Below the pieces are notes generated by a model. That model made no database searches. It was given only the letters and a program-made list of their open reading frames with translations, and was not told the DNA's origin. A DNA stretch of 64,000 nucleotides from Pseudoxanthobacter soli DSM 19599 (lineage in GTDB: Bacteria; Pseudomonadota; Alphaproteobacteria; Rhizobiales; Segnochrobactraceae): the NCBI RefSeq assembly GCF_900148505.1, contig NZ_FRXO01000013.1, forward strand, positions 42,982 to 106,981, in the 5' to 3' direction. Below, one piece after another: positions 9,406-17,832 of the stretch. A program made the translations under genes and the position numbers. Position 1 is the stretch's first letter, and the number at the start of each line of letters is the position of its first letter.

Positions 9406-9888
9406 ATGAATCAGATACTCGATACCCGCCGCACCACCTCCTCTCCGCTGCAGCGCGTCGCCTTCGTGCAGGCCTGCTGGCATCGCGACATCGTCGACCG
9501 CGCCCGCGAGGGCTTCCTCGACGGGCTGGCGGAAAAGGGCCTCGCCGCGGACCTCGTCGACATCGTCGAGGTGCCGGGCGTGTTCGAAATCCCGCTGCAG
9601 GCCCAGCGGCTCGCGAAGACCGGCCGCTACGGCGCCATCGCCGCGTCCGGCTTCGTCGTCGATGGCGGCATCTACCGCCACGAATTCGTCTCGACCGCGG
9701 TGATCGACGGGCTGATGCGCGTGCAGCTCGATACCGGCGTGCCGGTGCTTTCCGCCGTGCTGACGCCGATCCGCTTCCACGAGCACGAGGAACACCGCAC
9801 GTTCTTCCGCGAGCACTTCCGGGTGAAGGGCCGCGAACTCGCCGAAGCCTGCCACGCCGTGCTGGCGCTGAACGAGACCGTGGGCTGA
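9406..9888 (+). CDS. ribH2: 6,7-dimethyl-8-ribityllumazine synthase, type II (RibH2)
   Basis: 160 residues. The enzyme condenses 5-amino-6-ribitylaminouracil with 3,4-dihydroxy-2-butanone 4-phosphate in riboflavin synthesis. Visible motifs are Q-A-C-W-H near residue 18, V-P-G-V-F-E-I-P-L, F-V-V-D-G-G-I-Y-R-H-E-F and the short C-terminus. W-H after the first strand and D-G-G-I-Y-R-H are features I associate with the decameric type II enzyme of Brucella and Mesorhizobium rather than the icosahedral type I. Start ATG 9406 has GGAGA 5 bases upstream. No other rib gene is nearby, so it is probably a second, FMN-regulated isozyme. Confidence 0.93.
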   Translation: MNQILDTRRTTSSPLQRVAFVQACWHRDIVDRAREGFLDGLAEKGLAADLVDIVEVPGVFEIPLQAQRLAKTGRYGAIAASGFVVDGGIYRHEFVSTAVIDGLMRVQLDTGVPVLSAVLTPIRFHEHEEHRTFFREHFRVKGRELAEACHAVLALNETVG

Positions 9889-10061
9889 GCGACACCTGCC
9901 GGCGATGCCGCGTGAGGCCACGCGGCGTTGCCGGCCTGGTTTCCCCTCCCCGCCGCCATGGCGACCGGCAGGCGCATTCGCAGCGGAGAAATCGGCCTGG
10001 CGGCGCTATGCTGCGGCGGACCGGGACGACCGGTCCCGCTTCCGGGTGACAGGACTTTTCC

Positions 10062-11300
10062 GTGAACCACACCGCAAGACCGCCTGAGCCGCTGCCGACC
10101 CTCGACGACGTGCGCGCCGCCGCCGCCCGCATCGAGGGCTCGATCGCCCGAACGCCGTTCCTGCAATCGCGGACGCTGTCGAAGGTGCTCGGCGCCACGG
10201 TGTGGCTGAAGTTCGAGAACCTGCAGTTCACCGCCTCGTTCAAGGAGCGCGGCGCGCTCAACAAGCTTCTGACGCTGTCGGCGGACGAGCGCAGCCGGGG
10301 CGTGATCGCCGCCTCGGCCGGCAACCACGCCCAGGGCGTCGCCTACCACGCCGCCCGCACCGGCGTCGCCGCCACCATCGTGATGCCGCTGACGACGCCG
10401 AACGTGAAGGTGGAGCGCGTGCGCGAGCACGGCGCCCGCGTGATCCTGCACGGCGCCACCTTCGCCGAGGCCGCCGCCGAGATGCACCGCCGCGCCGAGG
10501 CCGAGGGCCTGACCGTGGTGCACCCGTTCGACGACCCGGCCGTGATCGCCGGCCAGGGCACCGCGACGCTGGAGATGCTGGAGGCGGAACCCGCGATCGA
10601 CACGCTGGCCATTCCCATCGGCGGCGGCGGGCTGATAGCCGGCGCGGCGCTGGTCGCCCGCGCCCTGAAGCCCGACATCCGCATCGTCGGCGTGCAATCG
10701 GCGATCTTTCCCGGCATGGCGCGCGCCGCCGGGCAGTTCGACGGCGCGGCGGCCTCCGGCTCGTCGGTCGCCGAGGGCATCGCGGTCAGCGATCCCGGGC
10801 AGATCACCCGGCGGATCGTGGCCTCCCATGTCGACCACATCGCGGTCGTGGGCGAGGATGCCATCGAGGAAGCCGTGGCATTGCTGCTGGGCGTGGAGAA
10901 GACCCTGTGCGAGGGCGCCGGCGCCGCCGGCATCGCGGCGATGACGGCCCGGCCAGAACTGTTCGCCGGCCGCACGGTCGGCGTGATCCTTTCCGGCGGC
11001 AACATCGATACCCGCGTGCTCGTGACCGTGCTGCAGCGCCACCTGACGCGCGTCGGCCGGATGGTGCGCATCCGCGCCGAGCTGCCGGACAATCCGGGCT
11101 CGCTCGCCCGCCTCACCACCATCGTCGCCGCCCACGGCGGCAACATCTACGAGCTGCGCCACGAGCGCTTCGCCGCCACCAGCCGCGCCAAGGAAAGCGC
11201 GGTCTCGGTCGATATCGAGCTGCGCGATCCCGCCGATCTCGGCCTGATGATGCAGGACATGACGGCCGAGAACTTCCTGGTGCGGCGCGAGGAGTTCTGA
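10062..11300 (+). CDS. ilvA: Threonine ammonia-lyase with C-terminal ACT-like domain
   Basis: 412 residues. The PLP lysine is K61 in S-F-K-E-R-G-A-L-N, and the glycine loop is G-G-G-G-L-I-A-G near residue 188. The catalytic core extends to about residue 320 and is followed by an ~80-residue ACT-type segment (V-R-I-R-A-E-L-P-D-N-P-G-S-L-A-R) that could bind an effector. It deaminates threonine (and serine) to 2-oxobutanoate plus ammonia. At ~410 residues it resembles the shorter IlvA/TdcB forms. GTG 10062 follows AGGA at 10051; no ATG fits better. It appears monocistronic, with a stem-loop after the stop. Confidence 0.9.
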   Translation: MNHTARPPEPLPTLDDVRAAAARIEGSIARTPFLQSRTLSKVLGATVWLKFENLQFTASFKERGALNKLLTLSADERSRGVIAASAGNHAQGVAYHAARTGVAATIVMPLTTPNVKVERVREHGARVILHGATFAEAAAEMHRRAEAEGLTVVHPFDDPAVIAGQGTATLEMLEAEPAIDTLAIPIGGGGLIAGAALVARALKPDIRIVGVQSAIFPGMARAAGQFDGAAASGSSVAEGIAVSDPGQITRRIVASHVDHIAVVGEDAIEEAVALLLGVEKTLCEGAGAAGIAAMTARPELFAGRTVGVILSGGNIDTRVLVTVLQRHLTRVGRMVRIRAELPDNPGSLARLTTIVAAHGGNIYELRHERFAATSRAKESAVSVDIELRDPADLGLMMQDMTAENFLVRREEF

Positions 11301-11322
11301 CCGGCCCGTGTCGGAGGGCCGG
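11301..11322. terminator. Stem-loop between convergent ilvA and MFS genes
   Basis: CCGGCCC at 11301-11307 pairs perfectly with GGGCCGG at 11316-11322 (7 bp, 8-base loop). It begins right after the ilvA stop and precedes the end of the convergent transporter gene. There is no T-run, so termination strength is uncertain. Confidence 0.5.
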
Positions 11323-11332
11323 GCCGGCCGGT

Positions 11333-12844
11333 TCACGCCGCGCCGCGGTCGCGCTCCTCGCGGGCGGGCAGCTCGGCGGACGGGGCGGAGCGGCGCACCG
11401 CCTGCGCGCGCGGGATGAACAGCGCGATGAAGATGCAGCCGAGCGTCATCACGAACATCGCCACGAAGGTGAGGTGAACGGCGTGGCCGAGCGCCGCGCG
11501 CACCGTATCGTCGGTGACCGTCAAGGCGCCGGTGCCGGCGAGCAGGTCGCGAAGCTGGTCCGCCTTGACGCCGCTCGGATCCCTGAGCAGCCCGAAATTG
11601 AGGATCGCCCCCAGCACCGCCGCGCCGAGCGTGCTGCCGAGATTGCGGGCGAACATGTTGGAGGCGGTGCCGGCGCCGCGCTCGTGGGCCTCGACGCTGC
11701 CCTGGATCAAAAGCAGCGACGTGACGCTGATGAGGCCCATCCCGAAGCCCATGACCATGGAGGCGAGGCCGGCGAGCTTCGCCGAACTGCCGGCGCCCAT
11801 CAGCACGAAGACGGCGGCGCCGGCGGGCAACAGCACGCTGCCGATCAGCGTCAGCCGGCGCGCGCTGATGCGATGGTTGATCCGCGCCGCGATGGTGGCG
11901 CCGGCCGGCCAGCCGATCATCACCGCGGTCAGCGCGAAGCCGGCGACGAGAGCGGATTGGCCGAGCACGCCCTGCACGTAGATCGGCAGGAAGGTGGTGA
12001 GGCCCATCAGCGCCATGTTGGCGAGCAGCGTCAGCGCGTTGGCCGAGGCGAGCGGGCGGTAGCGCCACAGCTCGAACGAGATCATCGGGTCGCGCGCCCG
12101 GCGCTCCTGCATCACGAACAGCACGGAGGCGACGACGCACACCGCCGCCGCGCCGAGTTCGAAGCCGAGGCCGGCGCTGCTCGCTTCCGTCAACAGCAGC
12201 ATCAGCGCGCCGATGGACAGCGCGGCGAGAATGGCGCCGGCGAGATCGACCGAGCCGCGTTTCAGCGCGACCTCCTCGTGCAGGAACAGGGTGTAGCCCA
12301 GCACCGCGGCGATGCCGATGGGCACGTTGATCCAGAAGATCCACGCCCAGTTCATATTGTGGACGATGATGCCGCCGAGCAGTGGCCCGATCACCGCCGA
12401 CACCGCCCAGACGCTGGCGAGCCAGCCCTGAATCTTGCCGCGCTCGCGGACGGGATAGAGGTCGGCGATCACCGTCATCGCCGCCGGCTGGAGCGCGCCG
12501 GCGCCGATGCCCTGGATCAGGCGGAACGCCACCAGCGACACCATCGACCACGCGAACCCGGCCAGCACCGAGCCAAGGAGGAAGATGGCGATGCCCGTGA
12601 CCACCACCGGCTTGCGGCCAAAGAGATCGGCGAGCTTGCCGAACACCACCGTCAGCGCGGTCTGGGTGAGGAGATAGGAGGAGAACACCCAGCTGTAGAG
12701 CGACAGGCCGCCGAGATCGGCGACGATCTGGGGCATCGCGGTCGCGACGATGGTGGCCTCGAACGCCACCATGGACATCGACAGCATCACGGTCGCGAGC
12801 ACAACCCAGCGGACCGTCTTTCCGGACTTGCGTGACAGGGACAT
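11333..12844 (-). CDS. MFS drug-resistance transporter, DHA2 (EmrB/QacA-like) family
   Basis: 503 residues with about 14 hydrophobic segments, as in DHA2 proton-driven exporters. The DHA motif near residue 35 (A-T-A-M-P-Q-I-V-A-D-L-G-G), the cytoplasmic loop G-K-L-A-D-L-F-G-R-K-P (motif A) and G-A-G-A-L-Q-P-A-A near residue 130 are clear. It probably exports small hydrophobic or toxic compounds across the inner membrane. No HlyD-type adaptor or outer-membrane channel is adjacent, and no TetR gene flanks it. Start ATG 12844 lacks an obvious Shine-Dalgarno sequence but gives the full N-terminus. Confidence 0.9.
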   Translation of the reverse strand: MSLSRKSGKTVRWVVLATVMLSMSMVAFEATIVATAMPQIVADLGGLSLYSWVFSSYLLTQTALTVVFGKLADLFGRKPVVVTGIAIFLLGSVLAGFAWSMVSLVAFRLIQGIGAGALQPAAMTVIADLYPVRERGKIQGWLASVWAVSAVIGPLLGGIIVHNMNWAWIFWINVPIGIAAVLGYTLFLHEEVALKRGSVDLAGAILAALSIGALMLLLTEASSAGLGFELGAAAVCVVASVLFVMQERRARDPMISFELWRYRPLASANALTLLANMALMGLTTFLPIYVQGVLGQSALVAGFALTAVMIGWPAGATIAARINHRISARRLTLIGSVLLPAGAAVFVLMGAGSSAKLAGLASMVMGFGMGLISVTSLLLIQGSVEAHERGAGTASNMFARNLGSTLGAAVLGAILNFGLLRDPSGVKADQLRDLLAGTGALTVTDDTVRAALGHAVHLTFVAMFVMTLGCIFIALFIPRAQAVRRSAPSAELPAREERDRGAA

Positions 12845-13274
12845 CGGAGGATCGGATCGGGCCGGCTTCGGACGTCGGGGCGGATTTCACGGACGCCGGG
12901 ACATCAAGGCTTCGGGAGGCGCCGGCGCGTCCGGAGCGGGCGGGCCGGCGGCCCGCACCTTCGTGCGTCGTGTCGGATGCTTATACGCCCGATCGCGGGA
13001 AAACGTTGCAAGGGGGTGGGGAATTTTTGGGGGCAGACACTCAAGGGCTCGTACTCAAGCACGACGAAGCGAATGGCTGTTCCGAACGTTGGAAATAACG
13101 GGCCTTACTGCCCTGCAGCGGCGTTCGAAATCCGCTATGATCATCATTACAGCCGATAGCTGCACAGATTTGTGCGGTTCGACCCATTTTTGAACGGCTT
13201 TGCGGGCAAAGATCGAACGATCCGAACTCAATCGCGGCACGAACGCAAGGTTCGCACCGGTCAGGTTCAGGCAG
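12845..13274. other. Intergenic transition into a lower-G+C island
   Basis: No supported gene. The first ~130 bp match the local high G+C; from about 12970 the composition falls and homopolymer runs of G and T appear (13013-13032). A GCACA-GATT-TGTGC inverted repeat at 13162-13175 lies 100 bp before the next gene and could be an operator. I see no tRNA, integrase or direct repeat marking an insertion boundary. Confidence 0.4.
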
Positions 13275-14015
13275 ATGGACGAAAAGCTGAAACTGCGCTT
13301 CAAGATCGGCGCCTACACGCCAGATACCATCCCGATGGAACGCCTCGCTCAATATATGAGCGACCTGGCGGCGATGCTTGGCGAGCAAAGCGCCGTGCAT
13401 TTTGTGGAGTTGAAGGAAGGCAGCACCGAGATCGTCCATAAGGTCGATTATGAAGCCTATCCAACTGTCTTGAGCCGTGTGGATCGTGTCCGCCAGGGCA
13501 TCGCAGACGTCGTTTACATGGATGCTTTTCGATCCATCAATAAGCGTCTCAAGGACGACAATGCCGTTGGCGGCCTGTTCGATGATAATCAAGGTGGAGA
13601 GCTGCTTGAGTTCTCCGGAAGGTACCCGCCGGAATCTCGCGTTATTGCGCCGATCAAGCAACCAGGAACGATCGACGGCGTCGTTATAAGTCTTGGTGGC
13701 AGGGACAATACGGTGCCTGTCAGAGTTCAGGATGGCGACACCATCCACCGCTGCTCTACCAGCCGCGATATTGCGAAACACTTGGGCCAGCACATTTTCG
13801 GCGCGGACCTTCGCTTTGCCGGCGTCGGAACCTGGACTCGGGACGAGCATGGAAGCTGGTCTTTGAAAGTGTTCGAGATCCAAAGTTTCGAGCCTCTGGA
13901 CACCACGCCTTTGGATCGTGTGGTCAGCGAACTTCGGGCCATACGCGGCGCTGAATGGACCAGAGACACGTGGGATGAGCTCCAGGAACTGCGAGGAGAC
14001 GACGAGGTCCACTAA
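13275..14015 (+). CDS. Unknown protein translationally coupled to a PIN-domain nuclease
   Basis: 246 residues from ATG 13275 (AGG at 13263-13265); the frame is open back to 13200 but the extra residues look uncoded. I do not recognise a named family. The N-terminal third (K-L-R-F-K-I-G-A-Y-T-P-D-T-I-P-M-E-R-L-A-Q-Y-M) is followed by F-V-E-L-K-E-G-S-T-E-I-V and a charged helical stretch. The middle (E-F-S-G-R-Y-P-P) and end (W-S-L-K-V-F-E-I) look like beta-rich segments. There is no signal peptide, membrane segment or recognisable DNA-binding motif. Its TAA overlaps the ATG of the PIN gene (TAATG), so the products probably act together. Base composition is clearly lower in G+C than its surroundings, which suggests transfer. 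Confidence 0.8.
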   Translation: MDEKLKLRFKIGAYTPDTIPMERLAQYMSDLAAMLGEQSAVHFVELKEGSTEIVHKVDYEAYPTVLSRVDRVRQGIADVVYMDAFRSINKRLKDDNAVGGLFDDNQGGELLEFSGRYPPESRVIAPIKQPGTIDGVVISLGGRDNTVPVRVQDGDTIHRCSTSRDIAKHLGQHIFGADLRFAGVGTWTRDEHGSWSLKVFEIQSFEPLDTTPLDRVVSELRAIRGAEWTRDTWDELQELRGDDEVH

Positions 14016-14584
14016 TGGTCGTCTTCGATGCGACTACTTTGCTGTTGCTGCTCGCGCCGGATGCGAGCGCACCACGGGATTCGAACGGGAATCCTGTTTC
14101 CTTTGCGAAAGAACGAATTGACGGGCTGGTTGCCGACCTTTCCAAACGCAAGGTCAAAATCATCATCCCGACTCCAGCGTTGAGCGAAGCACTTGTTCGG
14201 GCCGGTGCAGTCGCTGGTGAAGCCTATCTTGCGCGACTCAAGAAATCCGGCTGGTTCAAAATCGAGTCATTTGACGAACGAGCTGCCATAGAAGTCGCGG
14301 AAATGACGCGGTCAGCCATTGACCACGGAGACAAGAAAGACGGCAGTGCCGCCACATGGGCAAAAATCAAATACGACAGGCAAATTGTCGCCATAGCGAA
14401 GGTCAACTCAGCCTCGGCCATTTATAGTGACGACATCAATCTGTCCTCCTTTGCGAAGAGGGTTGGGCTGCACGTGATTAATGTAGCCGATCTTAAAGTT
14501 CCGAGCGAATCTCTTCAAATGGACCTATTGAATCAGGTCACCGAGAAAAAATATTCAAGCGTCGACAAAAGAGAAGATACTTAA
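14015..14584 (+). CDS. PIN-domain (VapC-like) ribonuclease
   Basis: 189 residues. The PIN acidic set is complete: D5 in V-V-F-D-A, E58 in T-P-A-L-S-E-A, D121 in K-Y-D-R-Q-I-V-A-I-A, and D139/D140 in Y-S-D-D. Such proteins are Mg-dependent RNases, most often toxins of VapBC modules. This one is longer than a typical VapC (~130-145), with an insertion after residue 20 and a polar C-terminal tail. The upstream partner is 246 residues, far larger than a VapB antitoxin and without a visible AbrB, RHH or Phd motif. The pair may be a non-classical toxin-antitoxin or defence module, or an RNA-processing pair. Confidence 0.8.
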   Translation: MVVFDATTLLLLLAPDASAPRDSNGNPVSFAKERIDGLVADLSKRKVKIIIPTPALSEALVRAGAVAGEAYLARLKKSGWFKIESFDERAAIEVAEMTRSAIDHGDKKDGSAATWAKIKYDRQIVAIAKVNSASAIYSDDINLSSFAKRVGLHVINVADLKVPSESLQMDLLNQVTEKKYSSVDKREDT

Positions 14585-14590
14585 CCCCTC

Positions 14591-14662
14591 CTCTAATGAG
14601 TCTATTTTCTCACCAATTAGAGAATACAACGTCGTCTCAAAACTCAGATAAGATCATCTTAT
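14591..14662. repeat. Two palindromes after the PIN gene
   Basis: CTCTAAT (14591-14597) is repeated inverted as ATTAGAG (14616-14622). A second palindrome, ATAAGATCATCTTAT, lies at 14648-14662 and is followed by TTTCGG. The stretch is the most A+T-rich in the neighbourhood. Either could end the PIN transcript, or mark the island edge. Confidence 0.45.
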
Positions 14663-14723
14663 TTCGGAAGAAAACAATCTAAAATAATCGCCTGCAATCC
14701 CAGGTGATTGTCCCCCAATGTGA

Positions 14724-15602
14724 TCACCCCCTCCCATCCAGCCCCCGTAGCGCCCCGTAAAGCTCTGGGCGGCGGTCGCGGAAGAGGCCCCAGGCGGCGC
14801 GGCGGGTGGTGGCGGCGTCGAGGTCGAAGGTGGCGGTGAGGACGGCTTCGCCTTCGCGCTCCGCGACGGCGACGAGCGCGCCGGAGGCGTCGGCGATGAA
14901 GGACGAGCCGTAGAAGGTGATCTCGGTGCCGCTCGCGACGCGTTCCACCCCGACGCGGTTGGCGGCCGCGACCGGCATGAGGTTGGCGCCGGCATGGCCG
15001 CGCATCGTCACCTGCCAGTGGTCGCGGGAATCGAGGCCGGCGTCGGCCGGCTCCGAGCCGATGGCGGTCGGATAGAGCAGCATCTCCGCGCCCTGGAGCG
15101 CCATCGCCCGCGCGGCTTCCGGAAACCACTGGTCCCAGCAGATGGCGAGGCCGATGCGGCCGAACCGCGTCCCGAACACCTTGAAGCCGGTGTCGCCGGG
15201 GCTGAAATAGAACTTCTCCTCGTAGCCCGGCCCGTCCGGAATGTGGGACTTGCGGTAGAAGCCGGCGATGGAGCCATCCGCGTCGACCATGACGGCGGTG
15301 TTGAAATAGGCCTGATTGGCGCGCTCGAACACGCTGACCGGAACCACGATGCCGAGTTCGGCGGCGAGCGCCCGGAAGCGGGCGACGGTCGGGTGCCCCT
15401 CCAGCGGGCGGGCGCGGGCGAAATGCACCGCGCTCTCCTCGGCACAGAAATAGGGTCCCTCGAACAGTTCCTGCACCAGCACCACGTTGGCGCCGCGGCC
15501 GGCGGCCTCGCGCACGAGGCGCTCGGCCGTGGCCACGTTGGCATCGATATCGTCGACGCAGGCGAACTGCACGACGCCGAGGGTGACCGGACGGGCCATC
15601 AT
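14724..15602 (-). CDS. aguB: N-carbamoylputrescine amidase (nitrilase superfamily)
   Basis: 292 residues. The nitrilase triad is visible: E45 (V-Q-E-L-F-E-G-P), K118 (Y-R-K-S-H-I-P-D) and C155 (A-I-C-W-D-Q-W-F). The block G-P-G-Y-E-E-K-F-Y-F-S-P-G-D-T-G-F and the length match N-carbamoylputrescine amidase, which converts N-carbamoylputrescine to putrescine, CO2 and ammonia. Tandem ATGs at 15602 and 15599; the first overlaps the TGA of the deacetylase gene, indicating coupling. It is the last gene of a minus-strand polyamine operon. The usual partner, agmatine deiminase (AguA), is not in the window. Confidence 0.9.
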   Translation of the reverse strand: MMARPVTLGVVQFACVDDIDANVATAERLVREAAGRGANVVLVQELFEGPYFCAEESAVHFARARPLEGHPTVARFRALAAELGIVVPVSVFERANQAYFNTAVMVDADGSIAGFYRKSHIPDGPGYEEKFYFSPGDTGFKVFGTRFGRIGLAICWDQWFPEAARAMALQGAEMLLYPTAIGSEPADAGLDSRDHWQVTMRGHAGANLMPVAAANRVGVERVASGTEITFYGSSFIADASGALVAVAEREGEAVLTATFDLDAATTRRAAWGLFRDRRPELYGALRGLDGRG

Positions 15603-16630
15603 TCGCCCTCGAAGCCGGTGAGCACGCCGACCGCGTTGACCGCGATCTCGGCGACCGCATAGCCGCCTTCCATCACGAACAGCGTCGGCAGCCCGAGTTC
15701 GGCGATGCGCCGGCCGATCTTCGGATAATCCGGCGTCTTCAAGAGAAAATGGCTGATCGGGTCCTTCTCGAAGGTATCGACCCCGAGGGAGACGACCACG
15801 ACATCCGGCTTGTAGGCGGCGACCTTGCGGCAGGCATCGTCGAGCGCCGCGCCCCAGACCGCATAGTCGGTGCCGTGGGGCATGGGATAATTGACGTTGA
15901 AGCCCTCGCCCGGCCCGGAGCCGTGCTCGTCGGCATGGCCGAGCAGGAAGGGATATTCGGTCAGCGGATCGCCGTGGAGGTTCACCACCATGACGTCGGC
16001 GCGGGAATAGAAGATCTCCTGCGTGCCGTTGCCGTGATGATAGTCGACATCGAGGATCGCCACCCGCGCGGCGCCGTTGTCGCGGAAGTGCTGGGCGGCG
16101 GCGGCGGCGTTGTTGACGTAGCAATAGCCGCCCATGAAGCGGCTGCCGGCATGATGGCCGGGCGGACGGCAGAGCGCGAACGCGGCCCGCTCGCCGTTCC
16201 GCACGAGGTCGGCCGCGGTGATGGCGGATTCCAGCGACGCCACGACGGCCGGATAGGTGCCGGCGACGATCGGCGCGCCGGTATCGAGCGAATAGAAGCC
16301 AAGCAGGCCGTCGATGGATTTCGGCGGCTTGTCGGCGCGCAGGCCCGGAATCGGCCACACCATCGGCAGCGCCGGGGTATGGCGGTCCATCGCGGTCCAG
16401 AGGGTCCACGCATCGGCGAGGAAGGCGAGATAATCGGCGGTGTGGACGCCCTGGGCCGGACCGATGCCGTGCGCGACGGGCGCGAGGATGGGGCCGAGGC
16501 CGACCTCCTCGATGCGGGAGCGGATGAACTCGGCCCGGACCGGCTTCTCGAAGCCCGGGACGAAGGCGCCGTTGCAGAATTCGAAATAGCCGGAATGGCC
16601 GTGATGAAGCGGACTGTAGACAGTCTTCAT
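15599..16630 (-). CDS. Acetylpolyamine amidohydrolase (histone-deacetylase superfamily)
   Basis: 343 residues, almost the size of the Mycoplana acetylpolyamine amidohydrolase. The zinc-dependent deacetylase signatures are R-P-P-G-H-H-A-G with the His-His pair, the metal block D-V-D-Y-H-H-G-N-G-T near residue 195, G-V-D-T-F-E-K-D-P carrying the third metal ligand, and M-E-G-G-Y with the catalytic-tyrosine region. It should remove acetyl groups from acetylputrescine, acetylspermidine or acetylcadaverine in the cytoplasm. It lies between the polyamine-binding protein and the putrescine-forming amidase, so imported acetylated polyamines are the likely substrate. Confidence 0.9.
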   Translation of the reverse strand: MKTVYSPLHHGHSGYFEFCNGAFVPGFEKPVRAEFIRSRIEEVGLGPILAPVAHGIGPAQGVHTADYLAFLADAWTLWTAMDRHTPALPMVWPIPGLRADKPPKSIDGLLGFYSLDTGAPIVAGTYPAVVASLESAITAADLVRNGERAAFALCRPPGHHAGSRFMGGYCYVNNAAAAAQHFRDNGAARVAILDVDYHHGNGTQEIFYSRADVMVVNLHGDPLTEYPFLLGHADEHGSGPGEGFNVNYPMPHGTDYAVWGAALDDACRKVAAYKPDVVVVSLGVDTFEKDPISHFLLKTPDYPKIGRRIAELGLPTLFVMEGGYAVAEIAVNAVGVLTGFEGE

Positions 16631-16699
16631 GATGGCATCTTTCGATGGGGACGAAGGTGGCGGCGCGGCCCGAACCGCGCCGCCGGAAGCGTTGGCAGG

Positions 16700-16734
16700 G
16701 GCCGGGCGCAGGACGCGGCCGGAAGCGCCCGGCC
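16700..16734 (-). terminator. Stem-loop downstream of potF-like gene
   Basis: A perfect 10-bp inverted repeat, GGCCGGGCGC (16700-16709) with GCGCCCGGCC (16725-16734), has a 15-base loop. It lies 28 bases after the binding-protein stop and before the deacetylase gene of the same operon. No T-run is present, so partial termination or 3'-end protection of the binding-protein mRNA is more likely than full termination. Confidence 0.5.
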
Positions 16735-16762
16735 GCGATCGCGCCGTCCGGCGTTTGCCGCG

Positions 16763-17788
16763 TCAGGTCTTCAGGCGCGTCCAGACGCGATCCATCAGCT
16801 TGGTGGCGGCCTCGGAACAGGCCGGGGTGAACACCACCTTGAGATCGGCCGGTGGGTTCAGCTCGGGCGCGCCCTGCATGGACTTCTCGAAGAACTTCTC
16901 GCTGCCCATGACGGCATTGGAATATTTGGTGAAATTCGACTGCAGCGCCATGTTCTCCGGCTGCATGATGAAGCTCAGGAACTTCTTCGCGTTCTCGGGA
17001 TTCTTCGCGGTGGCGGGCACGGCGACGTTATCCATCCAGCCGACCACGCCTTCCTTCGGATAGACGTACTTGATGGCCGGGTTCAGCTCGCGCGAGCGCA
17101 TCGCCGCGCCATTCCACTGCTGGTGCACCACGGTCTCGCCGGTGGCCTGCCGCTCGATGATGCCGTCGGAATTGTAGACCTTCACGAACGGCGCCTGGGC
17201 GAGCAGGAGGTCCTGCACCTTCTTCATGTTGGCGGTGTCGGTCTGGCACGGCTCCATGTCGAGATAGCGCTCGGCGAGGCTGATCACCTCGGACGGCGAG
17301 GAGAACATGCCGACCTTGCCCTTCAGTTCCTCCGGCGGCTCGAACAGGAGCTTCAGGCTGTCGGCCGGGCCCTTGTAGGCGTCGGTGTTGACGGAATAGG
17401 AGGTGGTGCCCCAGTTCCAGGGAATGGTGTAGGCGTTCTCGCGATCCCAAACCGGCTTGGTCCAGCGCGGGTCGAGATTGGCGTAACCGTCGATCTTGGG
17501 GGCATCGATCTTGGCGATCAGCCCTTCCTTGGCGAAGATCTCGACGAAGTCCGACGACACGATGACGATGTCGTAGCCGGCCGAACCGGACTTCAGCTTG
17601 GCGAGCAGCGTCTCGTTGGAATCGTAGGTATCCACCGTGACCTTGATGCCGGTGTCCTTCTCGAACTTCGCCACCAGTTCGGGCGCGGTGTAGTCGGTCC
17701 AGTTGTAGATGAACAGGTCGCCCTCGGCCTTGGCCGGGGAGGCCGCCCACAGGGCGGAGAGCAGGAGAGCTGCGGCTAGGCGCTTCAT
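16763..17788 (-). CDS. Polyamine ABC transporter substrate-binding protein (PotF/PotD-like)
   Basis: 341 residues with a Sec signal peptide (M-K-R-L-A-A-A-L-L-L then A-S-P-A-K-A-E). The mature protein begins D-L-F-I-Y-N-W-T-D-Y, the typical PotD/PotF opening. Other family features are D-I-V-I-V-S-S-D-F, I-P-W-N-W-G-T-T-S-Y and the late W-M-D-N-V-A-V-P. It binds a putrescine- or spermidine-like cation in the periplasm. Unlike in potFGHI, the gene is last of the transport genes, after both permeases. The downstream acetylpolyamine deacetylase suggests that acetylated polyamines may be the preferred ligand. Confidence 0.9.
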   Translation of the reverse strand: MKRLAAALLLSALWAASPAKAEGDLFIYNWTDYTAPELVAKFEKDTGIKVTVDTYDSNETLLAKLKSGSAGYDIVIVSSDFVEIFAKEGLIAKIDAPKIDGYANLDPRWTKPVWDRENAYTIPWNWGTTSYSVNTDAYKGPADSLKLLFEPPEELKGKVGMFSSPSEVISLAERYLDMEPCQTDTANMKKVQDLLLAQAPFVKVYNSDGIIERQATGETVVHQQWNGAAMRSRELNPAIKYVYPKEGVVGWMDNVAVPATAKNPENAKKFLSFIMQPENMALQSNFTKYSNAVMGSEKFFEKSMQGAPELNPPADLKVVFTPACSEAATKLMDRVWTRLKT

Positions 17789-17832
17789 CGTCGTTCAACC
17801 TCTGGCTTTTTCGTTGCAATCGGTTCCGGCGC

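Noticed and set aside
9672..12890. 1072-codon antisense frame over ribH2, ilvA and the MFS gene
   Set aside because: It crosses three well-supported genes on both strands and has low-complexity composition.
12845..14723. Prophage or integrative element boundaries around the PIN island
   Set aside because: No integrase, tRNA target or flanking direct repeat is visible; only composition differs.
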